From NCBI GenBank assembly GCA_024230695.1, contig JAAERC010000185.1:1-11322 (forward strand): a DNA stretch of 11,322 bases, read 5' to 3'. Position numbers and translations under genes: made by a program. Under the pieces are notes generated by a model that was not told where the DNA came from, searched no databases, and was given only the letters and a program-made list of their open reading frames with translations. This document shows positions 6,161 through 11,322 of the stretch, in pieces. The stretch comes from Candidatus Zixiibacteriota bacterium. GTDB lineage: Bacteria > Zixibacteria > MSB-5A5 > GN15 > PGXB01. The stretch's first letter is position 1, and every line of letters starts with the position of its first letter.

Positions 6161-6220
6161 ACATTAAGAGAGACGAAATGATATTGAGAAAAATGAAGAG
6201 ATATTAAGAGAGACGAAATG
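6161..6220. repeat. Three 20-bp tandem repeat units
   Basis: Units 1 (6161-6180) and 3 (6201-6220) differ at one base (A-C/T-ATTAAGAG, then AGACGAAATG). Unit 2 (6181-6200, ATATTGAGAA then AAATGAAGAG) is diverged but in register. Bases 6163-6185 recur exactly at 6203-6225. The array begins immediately after the palindrome at 6140-6159. Confidence 0.75.
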
Positions 6221-6244
6221 ATATTACTAATATAATGTGCCGAG

Positions 6245-6335
6245 CGGGTCTTCAGACCCGCCTGAATCCCGCCGGTCGGTTTGAAAACCAACCGGCCACA
6301 TTCAAACTATCGGGTGTGGCGACCCGACAGCACAA
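6245..6335. repeat. Cluster of three GC-rich hairpins upstream of the ridA 3' end
   Basis: Three hairpins lie in succession. The first is GCGGGTC-TTCA-GACCCGC. The second has arms GCCGGTCGGTT and AACCAACCGGC around TGAA, with one mismatch in 11 pairs. The third is TCGGGT-GTGGCG-ACCCGA. Together they occupy the 3' flank of ridA, and the last ends 18 bp or so from its stop. They lack T-tracts in the ridA direction, so they are not standard terminators, though they could protect or end that message. The arms differ in sequence but share the G-rich style of the hairpin at 5254-5276. Confidence 0.6.
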
Positions 6336-6352
6336 TAATGATTGGTCAAAAA

Positions 6353-6736
6353 CTATATCACCGCGATAGCTTCGATACCGATTTTGGCATCTTTGGGCAA
6401 ACGGGCAACCTCGACCGCTCCACGCGCCGGTTTATCCATCGTGAAATATTTGCCATAGGTATCATTGACAGCCACGAAATCACCCATGTTGGTAAGATAT
6501 ACTATCGTTTTGACCACATGTTTAAGTTCCGCTCCCGACGCGGTCAAAACCGCCTGCAGGTTTTTGAGACATTGATCAGCCTGATCAGCGGCGGATGCCC
6601 CAACTAATCTGCTTCCGTCGGGATCCAGAGCGATCTGCATCGAACAAAAGATCATGGTTTGTCCGGAAACTTTAATTGCCTGCGAATATGGCCCAATCGC
6701 TGACGGGGCGTTATCGGTTTGGATCTTCTCTTTCAT
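6353..6736 (-). CDS. ridA: RidA family enamine/imine deaminase
   Basis: RidA proteins (YjgF/YER057c/UK114 family) hydrolyse reactive enamine/imine intermediates such as 2-aminoacrylate, released by PLP enzymes, and so protect metabolism in the cytoplasm. The 127 residues match the family's usual length. The signatures are NAPSAIGPYSQA at 9-20, LTNMGDFVAVNDTYGKYF in the middle, and PARGAVEVARLPKDAKIGIEAIA at the C-terminus. Arg105 in PAR is the substrate carboxylate-binding residue of active members, and Glu122 matches the conserved acidic residue. One oddity is Met33 in CSMQI, where relatives usually have SGQI. The ATG at 6734-6736 has GGAG 5 nt upstream. It is divergent from lepB across 139 bp and its 3' side faces the hairpin cluster. 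The family call is secure, and retention of Arg105 supports deaminase activity. Confidence 0.95.
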   Translation of the reverse strand: MKEKIQTDNAPSAIGPYSQAIKVSGQTMIFCSMQIALDPDGSRLVGASAADQADQCLKNLQAVLTASGAELKHVVKTIVYLTNMGDFVAVNDTYGKYFTMDKPARGAVEVARLPKDAKIGIEAIAVI

Positions 6737-6818
6737 ATAAACTCCGTTTGTTAATTAATTATTAATTAAAGCATAAGGACTTATAAACAATGGTGTCAAT
6801 TCATTTTTTGTAAGTTTT

Positions 6819-6824
6819 TATAAT
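6819..6824 (+). promoter_or_regulatory. Candidate -10 box for lepB
   Basis: TATAAT occurs 51 bp before the lepB ATG in the divergent ridA-lepB gap. No good -35 is present at 16-18 bp; TGTCAA lies about 19 bp upstream. The surroundings are AT-rich, so this rests on the hexamer alone. Confidence 0.3.
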
Positions 6825-6875
6825 TAAGGGATTTATGAATTAAAGAAAAAGTCAACAATTCCGATAGCTTGAGAT

Positions 6876-7598
6876 ATGGACAATAATCTATTCTTTAATG
6901 ACCTTCAGCAAACTGAAGTTAGAGAGAAAGTCGATAAACTTCTAAAGCGAAAAGAGCCTAAACCACTTTGGCGCGAGTATATCGAAGTTATTTTAATATC
7001 GCTTGTCGCCGCAATCTTACTACGCTTGTTTGTGGTCTCGGCATATCGGGTCGAATCAGGTTCAATGGAAGACGCTCTATTTGAGGGTGATTATATATTT
7101 GTCAATAAACTTGCTTATTCATATACCGAACCGGCTATCAGCGATATTATCATATTTAAATTTCCGCTGAATCCAACTCGTGACTATATTAAAAGAATAG
7201 TTGCTCTTCCGGGTCAAACAGTCGAGGTTATCGATAAGGTCGTTTATGTTGATAACCGCTTGGCAGAGATATTTCCAAATGTTAAATACGATGATCCCAA
7301 AATAATGGCCGCACAACTGTCTATGCGGGATAATTTTGGACCGGTACAGGTTCCAGAGAATGAATATTTCGTTATGGGCGATAATCGCGATGATAGTCAG
7401 GACAGTCGTTTCTGGGGATTTTTGCCAAAAGAAAATATTAAGGGTAAGGCAATATTTGTTTATTGGTCATGGACACCTGATGATTCGGCCCCGGAAGCAT
7501 CGTTTCCGTATATTCAAACACCGTTTGAATTTGCTTATTATTTCCTGACCAATTTCCCATCGAGCACACGCTGGGATCGTTTGTTTACAGTTTTATAA
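6876..7598 (+). CDS. lepB: Signal peptidase I
   Basis: Signal peptidase I is the membrane-bound serine-lysine protease that removes Sec and Tat signal peptides on the outer face of the inner membrane. The protein has 240 residues. A cytoplasmic N-terminus is followed by one membrane segment at about 36-54. The catalytic Ser63 sits in ESGSMEDALFEGDYIFVNK. The general-base Lys106 is in RDYIKRIVALPG. Box D/E is MGDNRDDSQDSRFWGFLP at 167-184. The length is shorter than E. coli LepB, which has two N-terminal membrane segments, and closer to the single-anchor form. The Shine-Dalgarno before the ATG is weak, but no better start exists before the anchor. It lies 69 bp upstream of rarA on the same strand and may be co-transcribed. 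The signal-peptide proteins at 4125, 9137 and 2151 would be natural substrates. Confidence 0.95.
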   Translation: MDNNLFFNDLQQTEVREKVDKLLKRKEPKPLWREYIEVILISLVAAILLRLFVVSAYRVESGSMEDALFEGDYIFVNKLAYSYTEPAISDIIIFKFPLNPTRDYIKRIVALPGQTVEVIDKVVYVDNRLAEIFPNVKYDDPKIMAAQLSMRDNFGPVQVPENEYFVMGDNRDDSQDSRFWGFLPKENIKGKAIFVYWSWTPDDSAPEASFPYIQTPFEFAYYFLTNFPSSTRWDRLFTVL

Positions 7599-7667
7599 TT
7601 AAGTTCATATCACATTATTTTTTAATTTTCGCTATTTCTCTTTAGAAATGTTATATTATTTCTATCT

Positions 7668-9035
7668 ATGGAACTGTTTGGGAACAATAAAAACGAAAAA
7701 CAGGACGGTTCTGCCAACAATTTGAAAGCACCGCTCGCGAATCGGATGCGTCCGCAGACTTTTGATGAGTTTCACGGCCAGAAAAAAATTGTGGGTTCCG
7801 GGACACCATTTAGAAAAGCTATTGATGAAGATCGGGTCGGGTCGGTTATTTTTTGGGGACCTCCGGGTTCCGGAAAAACAACATTGGCGGAAATAATCGC
7901 AAAATCAACAAGCGGATTATTTGTTCCGTTTTCGGCGGTCACATCTGGTATCAAAGAAATCAAAGCTGTTATTTCCAAAGCTGGCAGTTTCAAGAAGATG
8001 TCCGGGCAGAAAACATATATTTTCATAGATGAGATTCATCGCTTTAATAAAGCCCAGCAAGATGCATTTTTACCATATGTTGAAAAAGGTGATATTGTCT
8101 TAATCGGTGCTACCACTGAGAACCCATCGTTTGAAGTCATCTCGGCGCTTTTGTCACGGGTTAAGGTATATGTTCTGGAACGATTATCGGAAGAGGCATT
8201 GATAGAAATTGTAAATAATGCATTGGAAAATGAAAAACGCGGTCTTGGTTCACAAAAGCTTACAATTGAAGATAAGGCTTTGGAATTTATTGGTTCGGCG
8301 GCCGACGGTGACGCTCGTCGTGGGTTAAACTTACTTGAAGCGATAGCGGATGACGTTGGCCTGGATGGGAATATCACTTTAGATAAAGTTGTTGAGATTC
8401 ACCAAAAAGGCTCGACCGTTTATGATAAATCTGGTGAAGAGCATTACAATATTATCTCGGCACTTCATAAATCTATTCGAGGTGGCGATCCTGATGCGTC
8501 GTTGTACTGGCTGGCGCGGATGCTTGAGGGTGGTGAGGATCGGTTGTATATAGCGCGGAGGTTGATTCGGATGGCGGTTGAAGATATCGGGCTGGCTGAC
8601 CCCAACGCATTGACGGTCGCTCTTAATGCCCGAGATACATATCATTTTCTCGGTTCCCCTGAAGGTGAGCAGGTATTGGCTCAAACGGTTATTTATCTGG
8701 CTTGCGCGCCAAAATCGAATGCGGCATATATGGCCTTTAAGCAGGCCTCGCGTGATGTTGAAGATAAGGGATCGTTGCCGGTTCCGATGCATATTCGTAA
8801 CGCGCCAACCTCGCTTATGAAAGCGATTGGATATGGGAAAAATTATAAATATGCGCATGATTATGATGATGCAATTACCGATCAGGAATATTTTCCTGAT
8901 GAACTAAAAGGAAGAATTTATTATCGACCAGGTCAAGCAGGGCGGGAAATTAAAGTCGCAGAGTATCTAAAAAAATACCGGGATTATCGGAAAAATAAAA
9001 AACGGGACGACGATGAGAACAACAGTGGAAATTAG
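7668..9035 (+). CDS. rarA: Replication-associated recombination protein A (AAA+ ATPase)
   Basis: RarA (MgsA; Mgs1/WRNIP1 family) is a clamp-loader-like AAA+ ATPase that acts at stalled replication forks, binding SSB and DNA ends. The protein has 455 residues, typical for the family. The N-terminus holds LANRMRPQTFDEFHGQ at 23-38. Walker A is GPPGSGKT at 64-71. Walker B is FIDEIHRFNKAQQDAFLP at 119-136. Sensor 1 is GATTENPSFEV from 147, followed by the arginine finger in ALLSRVKV. The C-terminal half carries the RarA tetramerisation-type motifs, including RLIRMAVEDIGLADP and PMHIRNAPT. A short charged tail closes it (KKRDDDENN). No clear Shine-Dalgarno precedes the ATG, but the conserved N-terminus fits this start. 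It lies between lepB and the secreted protein gene, all on the plus strand, with gaps of 69 and 101 bp. Confidence 0.96.
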   Translation: MELFGNNKNEKQDGSANNLKAPLANRMRPQTFDEFHGQKKIVGSGTPFRKAIDEDRVGSVIFWGPPGSGKTTLAEIIAKSTSGLFVPFSAVTSGIKEIKAVISKAGSFKKMSGQKTYIFIDEIHRFNKAQQDAFLPYVEKGDIVLIGATTENPSFEVISALLSRVKVYVLERLSEEALIEIVNNALENEKRGLGSQKLTIEDKALEFIGSAADGDARRGLNLLEAIADDVGLDGNITLDKVVEIHQKGSTVYDKSGEEHYNIISALHKSIRGGDPDASLYWLARMLEGGEDRLYIARRLIRMAVEDIGLADPNALTVALNARDTYHFLGSPEGEQVLAQTVIYLACAPKSNAAYMAFKQASRDVEDKGSLPVPMHIRNAPTSLMKAIGYGKNYKYAHDYDDAITDQEYFPDELKGRIYYRPGQAGREIKVAEYLKKYRDYRKNKKRDDDENNSGN

Positions 9036-9144
9036 TCGAATTCTTTTGATAAACCTTCTTACTGGTCTGGCGTATAATTTTATGATATTAAAACTGAGTT
9101 ATTTAAATTATTTTGGGAATAACCGACAGATAGATTATGATTAA
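9013..9144 (+). CDS. Possible 43-residue ORF bridging rarA and the next gene
   Basis: An ATG at 9013, inside the last codons of rarA, opens a 43-codon frame that ends at TAA 9142-9144, just after the ATG of the next gene (9137). It therefore overlaps both neighbours and fills the gap exactly. The peptide starts MRTTVEISRILLINLLTGL and is hydrophobic through about residue 34 with a polar tail, so it could be a small membrane peptide. The Shine-Dalgarno (GGGACG) is weak. It may instead be a chance ORF, or translation through it may couple rarA to the downstream gene. Confidence 0.25.
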   Translation: MRTTVEISRILLINLLTGLAYNFMILKLSYLNYFGNNRQIDYD

Positions 9145-10402
9145 GAAATTATTACTAATAGTACTATTGTTGATAATCAGCATCATCCCACTTTCGGCAC
9201 AAGTGCTTTTTATCCCGATGGACTACGCTCAGACCGATCATATTAAGGCTTATGGAATTGCTTTTAAGGCGCTGGAAATGGGTATTAATGTCGAATGGTT
9301 ATTGAACTATCGAGCCGGGTCGTTTGCGATGGAGACAAATCCGGAACTTGAGAATCTTTGCATTATGCGCGGTGTTTTTGCTGAGAATATTACTGCCGAA
9401 CAGTTATCAGAAATCTATCAGACAATCAATGCCGAAAATATGGAACGAGTGGTATTGGAGAAAGTACCTTCGATTGCGGTTTATTCACCCAACAATGTTG
9501 AACCATGGGATGATGCGGTTACTCTCGCGCTGACCCGGGCCGATATTAAGTATGATCTTATCTGGGACGAAGAGGTTTTGGCCGGAGCGCTTGAGGAATA
9601 TGACTGGTTACATTTGCATCATGAGGATTTCACCGGGCAGTATGGGAAATTTTACGCATCGTTTCGAAATCAGTTATGGTACCGTCAGGAAGTCGAGGTC
9701 AATGAATCGCTGGCTCATAAACTTGGGTATCGTAAAGTATCTGAGATGAAATTGGCCGTGGCACAGACAGTTAATGATTACATCCGCAGAGGCGGGTTTG
9801 CATTTGCGATGTGTTCGGCTTGCGAAACAATTGATATTGCGTTGTCGGCTGAAAATGTTGATATCTGCCCGGCGCAGTTTGATGGCGACCCAATCGATCC
9901 ACTGGCACAGGAGAATCTCAATTTTGAAAATACAATGGCGTTTGAGAACTTCAGGGTGACTATTGACCCGATGTTGTACCGTCATAGTAATATTGACACC
10001 TACCCTGATAGACTGATGCGTTTCCCGGAGCCTCAGTTGGATTATTTTTATTTATTTGAGTTCTCGGCCAAACTTGACCCGGTACCGACGATGTTAGTCC
10101 AGAATCATGTTGGGCGGGTGAAAGGATTTATGGGCCAAACAACCGCTTTTCGTAAGTCGCTTTTAAAGAAATATGTGACAGTACTTGGTGAAGTCGAAGG
10201 ATTCGACGAGGTGCGGTACATTCATGGTAATTTCGGACGCGGAACATTTACATTTTTGTCGGGACATGACCCGGAAGATTATACGCATATGGTGCAAGAC
10301 CCGCCGACCGATTTGAATCTGCATAAGAATTCACCGGGGTATCGTTTGATTTTGAACAATATCCTCTTCCCCGCCGCCAAGAAGAAAGAGCGGAAGACGT
10401 AG
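9137..10402 (+). CDS. Secreted GATase-like protein, unknown function (family often labelled 'asparagine synthetase B')
   Basis: A 421-residue exported protein with a clear signal peptide (1-21, cleavage after PLSA). From memory, closely similar proteins in Bacteroidota and related phyla carry the database name 'asparagine synthetase B'. No N-terminal Cys nucleophile or PP-loop (SGGxDS) of asparagine synthetase is present, so that name looks wrong. Features seen: PMDYAQTDHIKAYGIA at 27-42, VEWLLNYRAGSF at 52-63, IAVYSPNN at 113-120 leading to EYDWLHLHHEDFTGQYGKF at 154-172, GGFAFAMCSACETIDIAL at 219-236, and SGHDPEDYTH at 375-384. The order of strand, yD-L and GG-x-F-Cys, with a late histidine, resembles a ThuA or class I amidotransferase fold with C226 at a nucleophile-elbow-like position. 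That is inference. The C-terminal codons lie in a 31-bp sequence repeated after the following gene. It may be in an operon with rarA. Confidence 0.8.
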   Translation: MIKKLLLIVLLLIISIIPLSAQVLFIPMDYAQTDHIKAYGIAFKALEMGINVEWLLNYRAGSFAMETNPELENLCIMRGVFAENITAEQLSEIYQTINAENMERVVLEKVPSIAVYSPNNVEPWDDAVTLALTRADIKYDLIWDEEVLAGALEEYDWLHLHHEDFTGQYGKFYASFRNQLWYRQEVEVNESLAHKLGYRKVSEMKLAVAQTVNDYIRRGGFAFAMCSACETIDIALSAENVDICPAQFDGDPIDPLAQENLNFENTMAFENFRVTIDPMLYRHSNIDTYPDRLMRFPEPQLDYFYLFEFSAKLDPVPTMLVQNHVGRVKGFMGQTTAFRKSLLKKYVTVLGEVEGFDEVRYIHGNFGRGTFTFLSGHDPEDYTHMVQDPPTDLNLHKNSPGYRLILNNILFPAAKKKERKT

Positions 10403-10403
10403 G
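10373..10403 (+). repeat. Left copy of 31-bp direct repeat (3' end of the secreted protein gene)
   Basis: This segment encodes AAKKKERKT and the stop codon of the gene ending at 10402. It matches 10807-10837 at 27 of 31 positions. Similarity stops abruptly on both sides. The two copies bracket the DUF3795 gene, with a period of 434 bp. Confidence 0.8.
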
Positions 10404-10462
10404 TGCTAAATCAATATTGTTGAAATTATTATCTATCGCGCCAATAATAATTGAGGAAATAT

Positions 10463-10807
10463 ATGAGTATTGAAGAAATTGGGTGCTGTGGTGCATATTG
10501 CAGGACTTGCAAAGAATTCACTGAAAATAGATGTTATGGATGCAAACTGGGATATTCAGACGGCACACGAAAGATTTCGAAAGCAAAATGCAAAATTAAA
10601 ATATGTTGCATGGGAAAGAAATATAATTCTTGTGCTGATTGTGACGAATATAATTCATGTCCTATTATTCAAGGATTCTATAATAAAAAGGGATACAAAT
10701 ACAAAAAATATCAAGAGGCGGTAGAGTTTATTAGAGCAAATGGTTATGACAAATTTATCGTGATGGCTGACGGATGGAATAATCAGTATGGGAAATATAG
10801 GAAATAG
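10463..10807 (+). CDS. DUF3795 cysteine-rich protein
   Basis: A 114-residue protein with the pattern of DUF3795 proteins, small cysteine-rich putative metal-binding proteins of unknown function. The N-terminal half holds 12 cysteines: GCCGAYCRTC at 7-16 (family CGAYCxxC), CYGC at 24-27, C43, C48-C49, CADC at 57-60, and C66 in NSCPI. The C-terminus is lysine- and tyrosine-rich. It is cytoplasmic, with no signal peptide. ATG 10463 was chosen because GAGG lies 6 nt upstream; an in-frame TTG 12 bp earlier would put that Shine-Dalgarno inside the coding region. A promoter-like TTGAAA-N17-AATAAT lies at 10420-10448, but the implied start would fall within the Shine-Dalgarno. The gene is AT-rich, unlike its upstream neighbour, and is flanked by a 31-bp direct repeat whose right copy begins at the last base of its stop codon. 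This suggests the gene was inserted. Confidence 0.85.
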   Translation: MSIEEIGCCGAYCRTCKEFTENRCYGCKLGYSDGTRKISKAKCKIKICCMGKKYNSCADCDEYNSCPIIQGFYNKKGYKYKKYQEAVEFIRANGYDKFIVMADGWNNQYGKYRK

Positions 10808-10837
10808 CCGCCAAGACAAAAGAGCGGAAGATTTAGG
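10807..10837 (+). repeat. Right copy of 31-bp direct repeat (displaced gene tail)
   Basis: In the same frame as the left copy it would encode AAKTKERKI followed by a stop, so the coding sense and stop of the upstream gene's tail are preserved. It begins at the final base of the DUF3795 stop codon. This is what remains if a segment was inserted at, or duplicated with, the 3' end of the upstream gene. Confidence 0.75.
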
Positions 10838-10852
10838 ACTTGTTTTTTAACG

Positions 10853-10882
10853 GGCAGATGTGGATTTTTCTGGACATCTGTC
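10853..10882. other. Hairpin between convergent DUF3795 and lipoprotein genes
   Basis: GGCAGATGT pairs with ACATCTGTC over a 12-nt loop (9 pairs including one G-T wobble). A T6 run precedes it on the plus strand rather than following it, so it is not a standard terminator in either direction. It may still mark the end of the convergent transcripts. Confidence 0.45.
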
Positions 10883-10893
10883 GCGCACGAAAT

Positions 10894-11322
10894 TCAATTT
10901 ATTCTCCTAATCTCATCACTTCTAATCAAAGTTATCATATAAATGTTTTCAAAAAAGCCATTTGGATCCTCAGGTGTGACACCTTGTGTTAAAATCAAAG
11001 TATCTGGCGCTGTTTCAGCTCTTACATATCGCAAACCAAAGGCACCATTGATGGTTAAATATGGGTTGATCGTCGGTGCGATATTATTTTCAAACATCAG
11101 AGTACTTTCAATAGAATAATTGCCCTGGCCAGCGGCGAGTGAATCAATACTGTCCAGCCAATAATAAACAAACGTCCGATCTGTAAATCTTATATGTATA
11201 GAATCTTCCACAATGACTGCGCCACAATCAGGCCCCGGATAAGTCGCCTTAAAATGGCCCGAATAGTTTCCTCTTAATGACATTGGCGGTTCAAGTCCAA
11301 AACCCCTATTCCAATCGCATCC
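10894..11322 (-). CDS. Probable lipoprotein, unknown function (partial, 5' end outside window)
   Basis: The frame is open to the right edge and gives 142 residues. An internal ATG at 11281-11283 is unlikely to be the start, because sensible coding continues upstream as GCDWNRGFGLEPP before it. The Gly-Cys at the very edge would fit a lipobox, with the mature protein starting CDWNRGFGLEPP. That would make it an outer-membrane or periplasmic lipoprotein, but the signal peptide itself is out of view. The visible chain is rich in alternating strands (GNYSGHFKATY, SIHIRFTDRTFVYYWLD, LTINGAFGLRYVRAE, IYMITLIRSDE), consistent with a small beta-barrel or lipocalin-like fold. I know no specific function. 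It is convergent with the DUF3795 gene, with an 86-bp gap. Confidence 0.7.
   Translation of the reverse strand, partial: GCDWNRGFGLEPPMSLRGNYSGHFKATYPGPDCGAVIVEDSIHIRFTDRTFVYYWLDSIDSLAAGQGNYSIESTLMFENNIAPTINPYLTINGAFGLRYVRAETAPDTLILTQGVTPEDPNGFFENIYMITLIRSDEIRRIN

Larger units (their letters stand above)
5752..6352. other. 601-bp region without an intact gene
   Basis: From left to right it holds the Shine-Dalgarno and leader of the small membrane protein gene, its promoter, a 14-bp palindrome at 5921-5934, a possible transposase fragment, the 20-bp palindrome with tandem units, and the three-hairpin cluster. Only short ORFs occur. The density of repeats and the relic suggest a site of past insertions. 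Confidence 0.6.

Noticed and set aside
6161..6225. CRISPR-like array
   Set aside because: The units are contiguous 20-bp tandem repeats with no spacers, and no cas genes are nearby.
6281..6607. 108-codon plus-strand ORF opposite ridA
   Set aside because: It is antisense to a clear RidA gene, has low-complexity arginine-rich content and no recognisable motif.
8379..8858. 159-codon minus-strand ORF within rarA
   Set aside because: It lies wholly inside rarA, whose AAA+ motifs are unambiguous, and its translation has no domain-like features.
10451..10462. TTG start extending the DUF3795 protein by four residues
   Set aside because: The extension contains the GAGG Shine-Dalgarno that correctly serves the ATG at 10463.
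10873..10882. Ten-base word GACATCTGTC shared with the nuoA dyad at 886-895
   Set aside because: Flanks and context differ (hairpin arm versus dyad core), so a chance match is likely.

Overview
The window looks like a stretch of chromosome from a Gram-negative bacterium. It has nuoA/nuoB, Sec signal peptides, a probable lipoprotein, and a TonB-plug-like segment inside a secreted protein. Base composition is moderately AT-rich, with small AT-rich accessory genes set between housekeeping genes. The mix (a DUF4139 protein carrying a plug motif, a secreted family often labelled 'asparagine synthetase B', and GC-rich intergenic hairpins) would fit the FCB superphylum or a neighbouring uncultured lineage such as Zixibacteria. 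That placement is an inference from gene flavour, not a measurement.

Left third, minus strand. nuoA and the start of nuoB (complex I) form an operon that runs off the left edge. Its leader holds a near-ideal CRP/FNR-type dyad. Upstream lies an accessory gene for a diverged uracil-DNA-glycosylase-superfamily protein with an added zinc-finger-like N-terminus and its own promoter. Next comes a secreted DUF4139 protein with a TonB plug-like segment inside it, closed by a strong bidirectional terminator.

Middle. A plus-strand secreted protein of unknown function (possibly leaderless mRNA) converges on a minus-strand four-helix membrane protein of unknown function. The membrane protein's promoter closely matches that of the glycosylase-like gene. 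A 601-bp stretch without intact genes follows. It holds that promoter, a possible eroded IS3-type transposase fragment, a 20-bp perfect palindrome joined to three 20-bp tandem units, and three successive hairpins. ridA follows on the minus strand.

Right third, plus strand. lepB (signal peptidase I), rarA (AAA+ replication-recombination factor) and a secreted GATase-like protein of unknown function are close together and may be co-transcribed. A 43-codon ORF bridges rarA and the secreted gene, overlapping both. A small cysteine-rich DUF3795 gene follows. It is bracketed by a 31-bp imperfect direct repeat whose left copy is the 3' end of the secreted-protein gene, which suggests a one-gene insertion. 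A probable lipoprotein gene on the minus strand enters from the right edge.

No rRNA, tRNA, CRISPR array or complete mobile element was seen. The most notable items are the DUF4139-plug fusion, the diverged glycosylase-like protein and its twin promoter, the repeat-bracketed DUF3795 gene, and the dyad upstream of nuoA.
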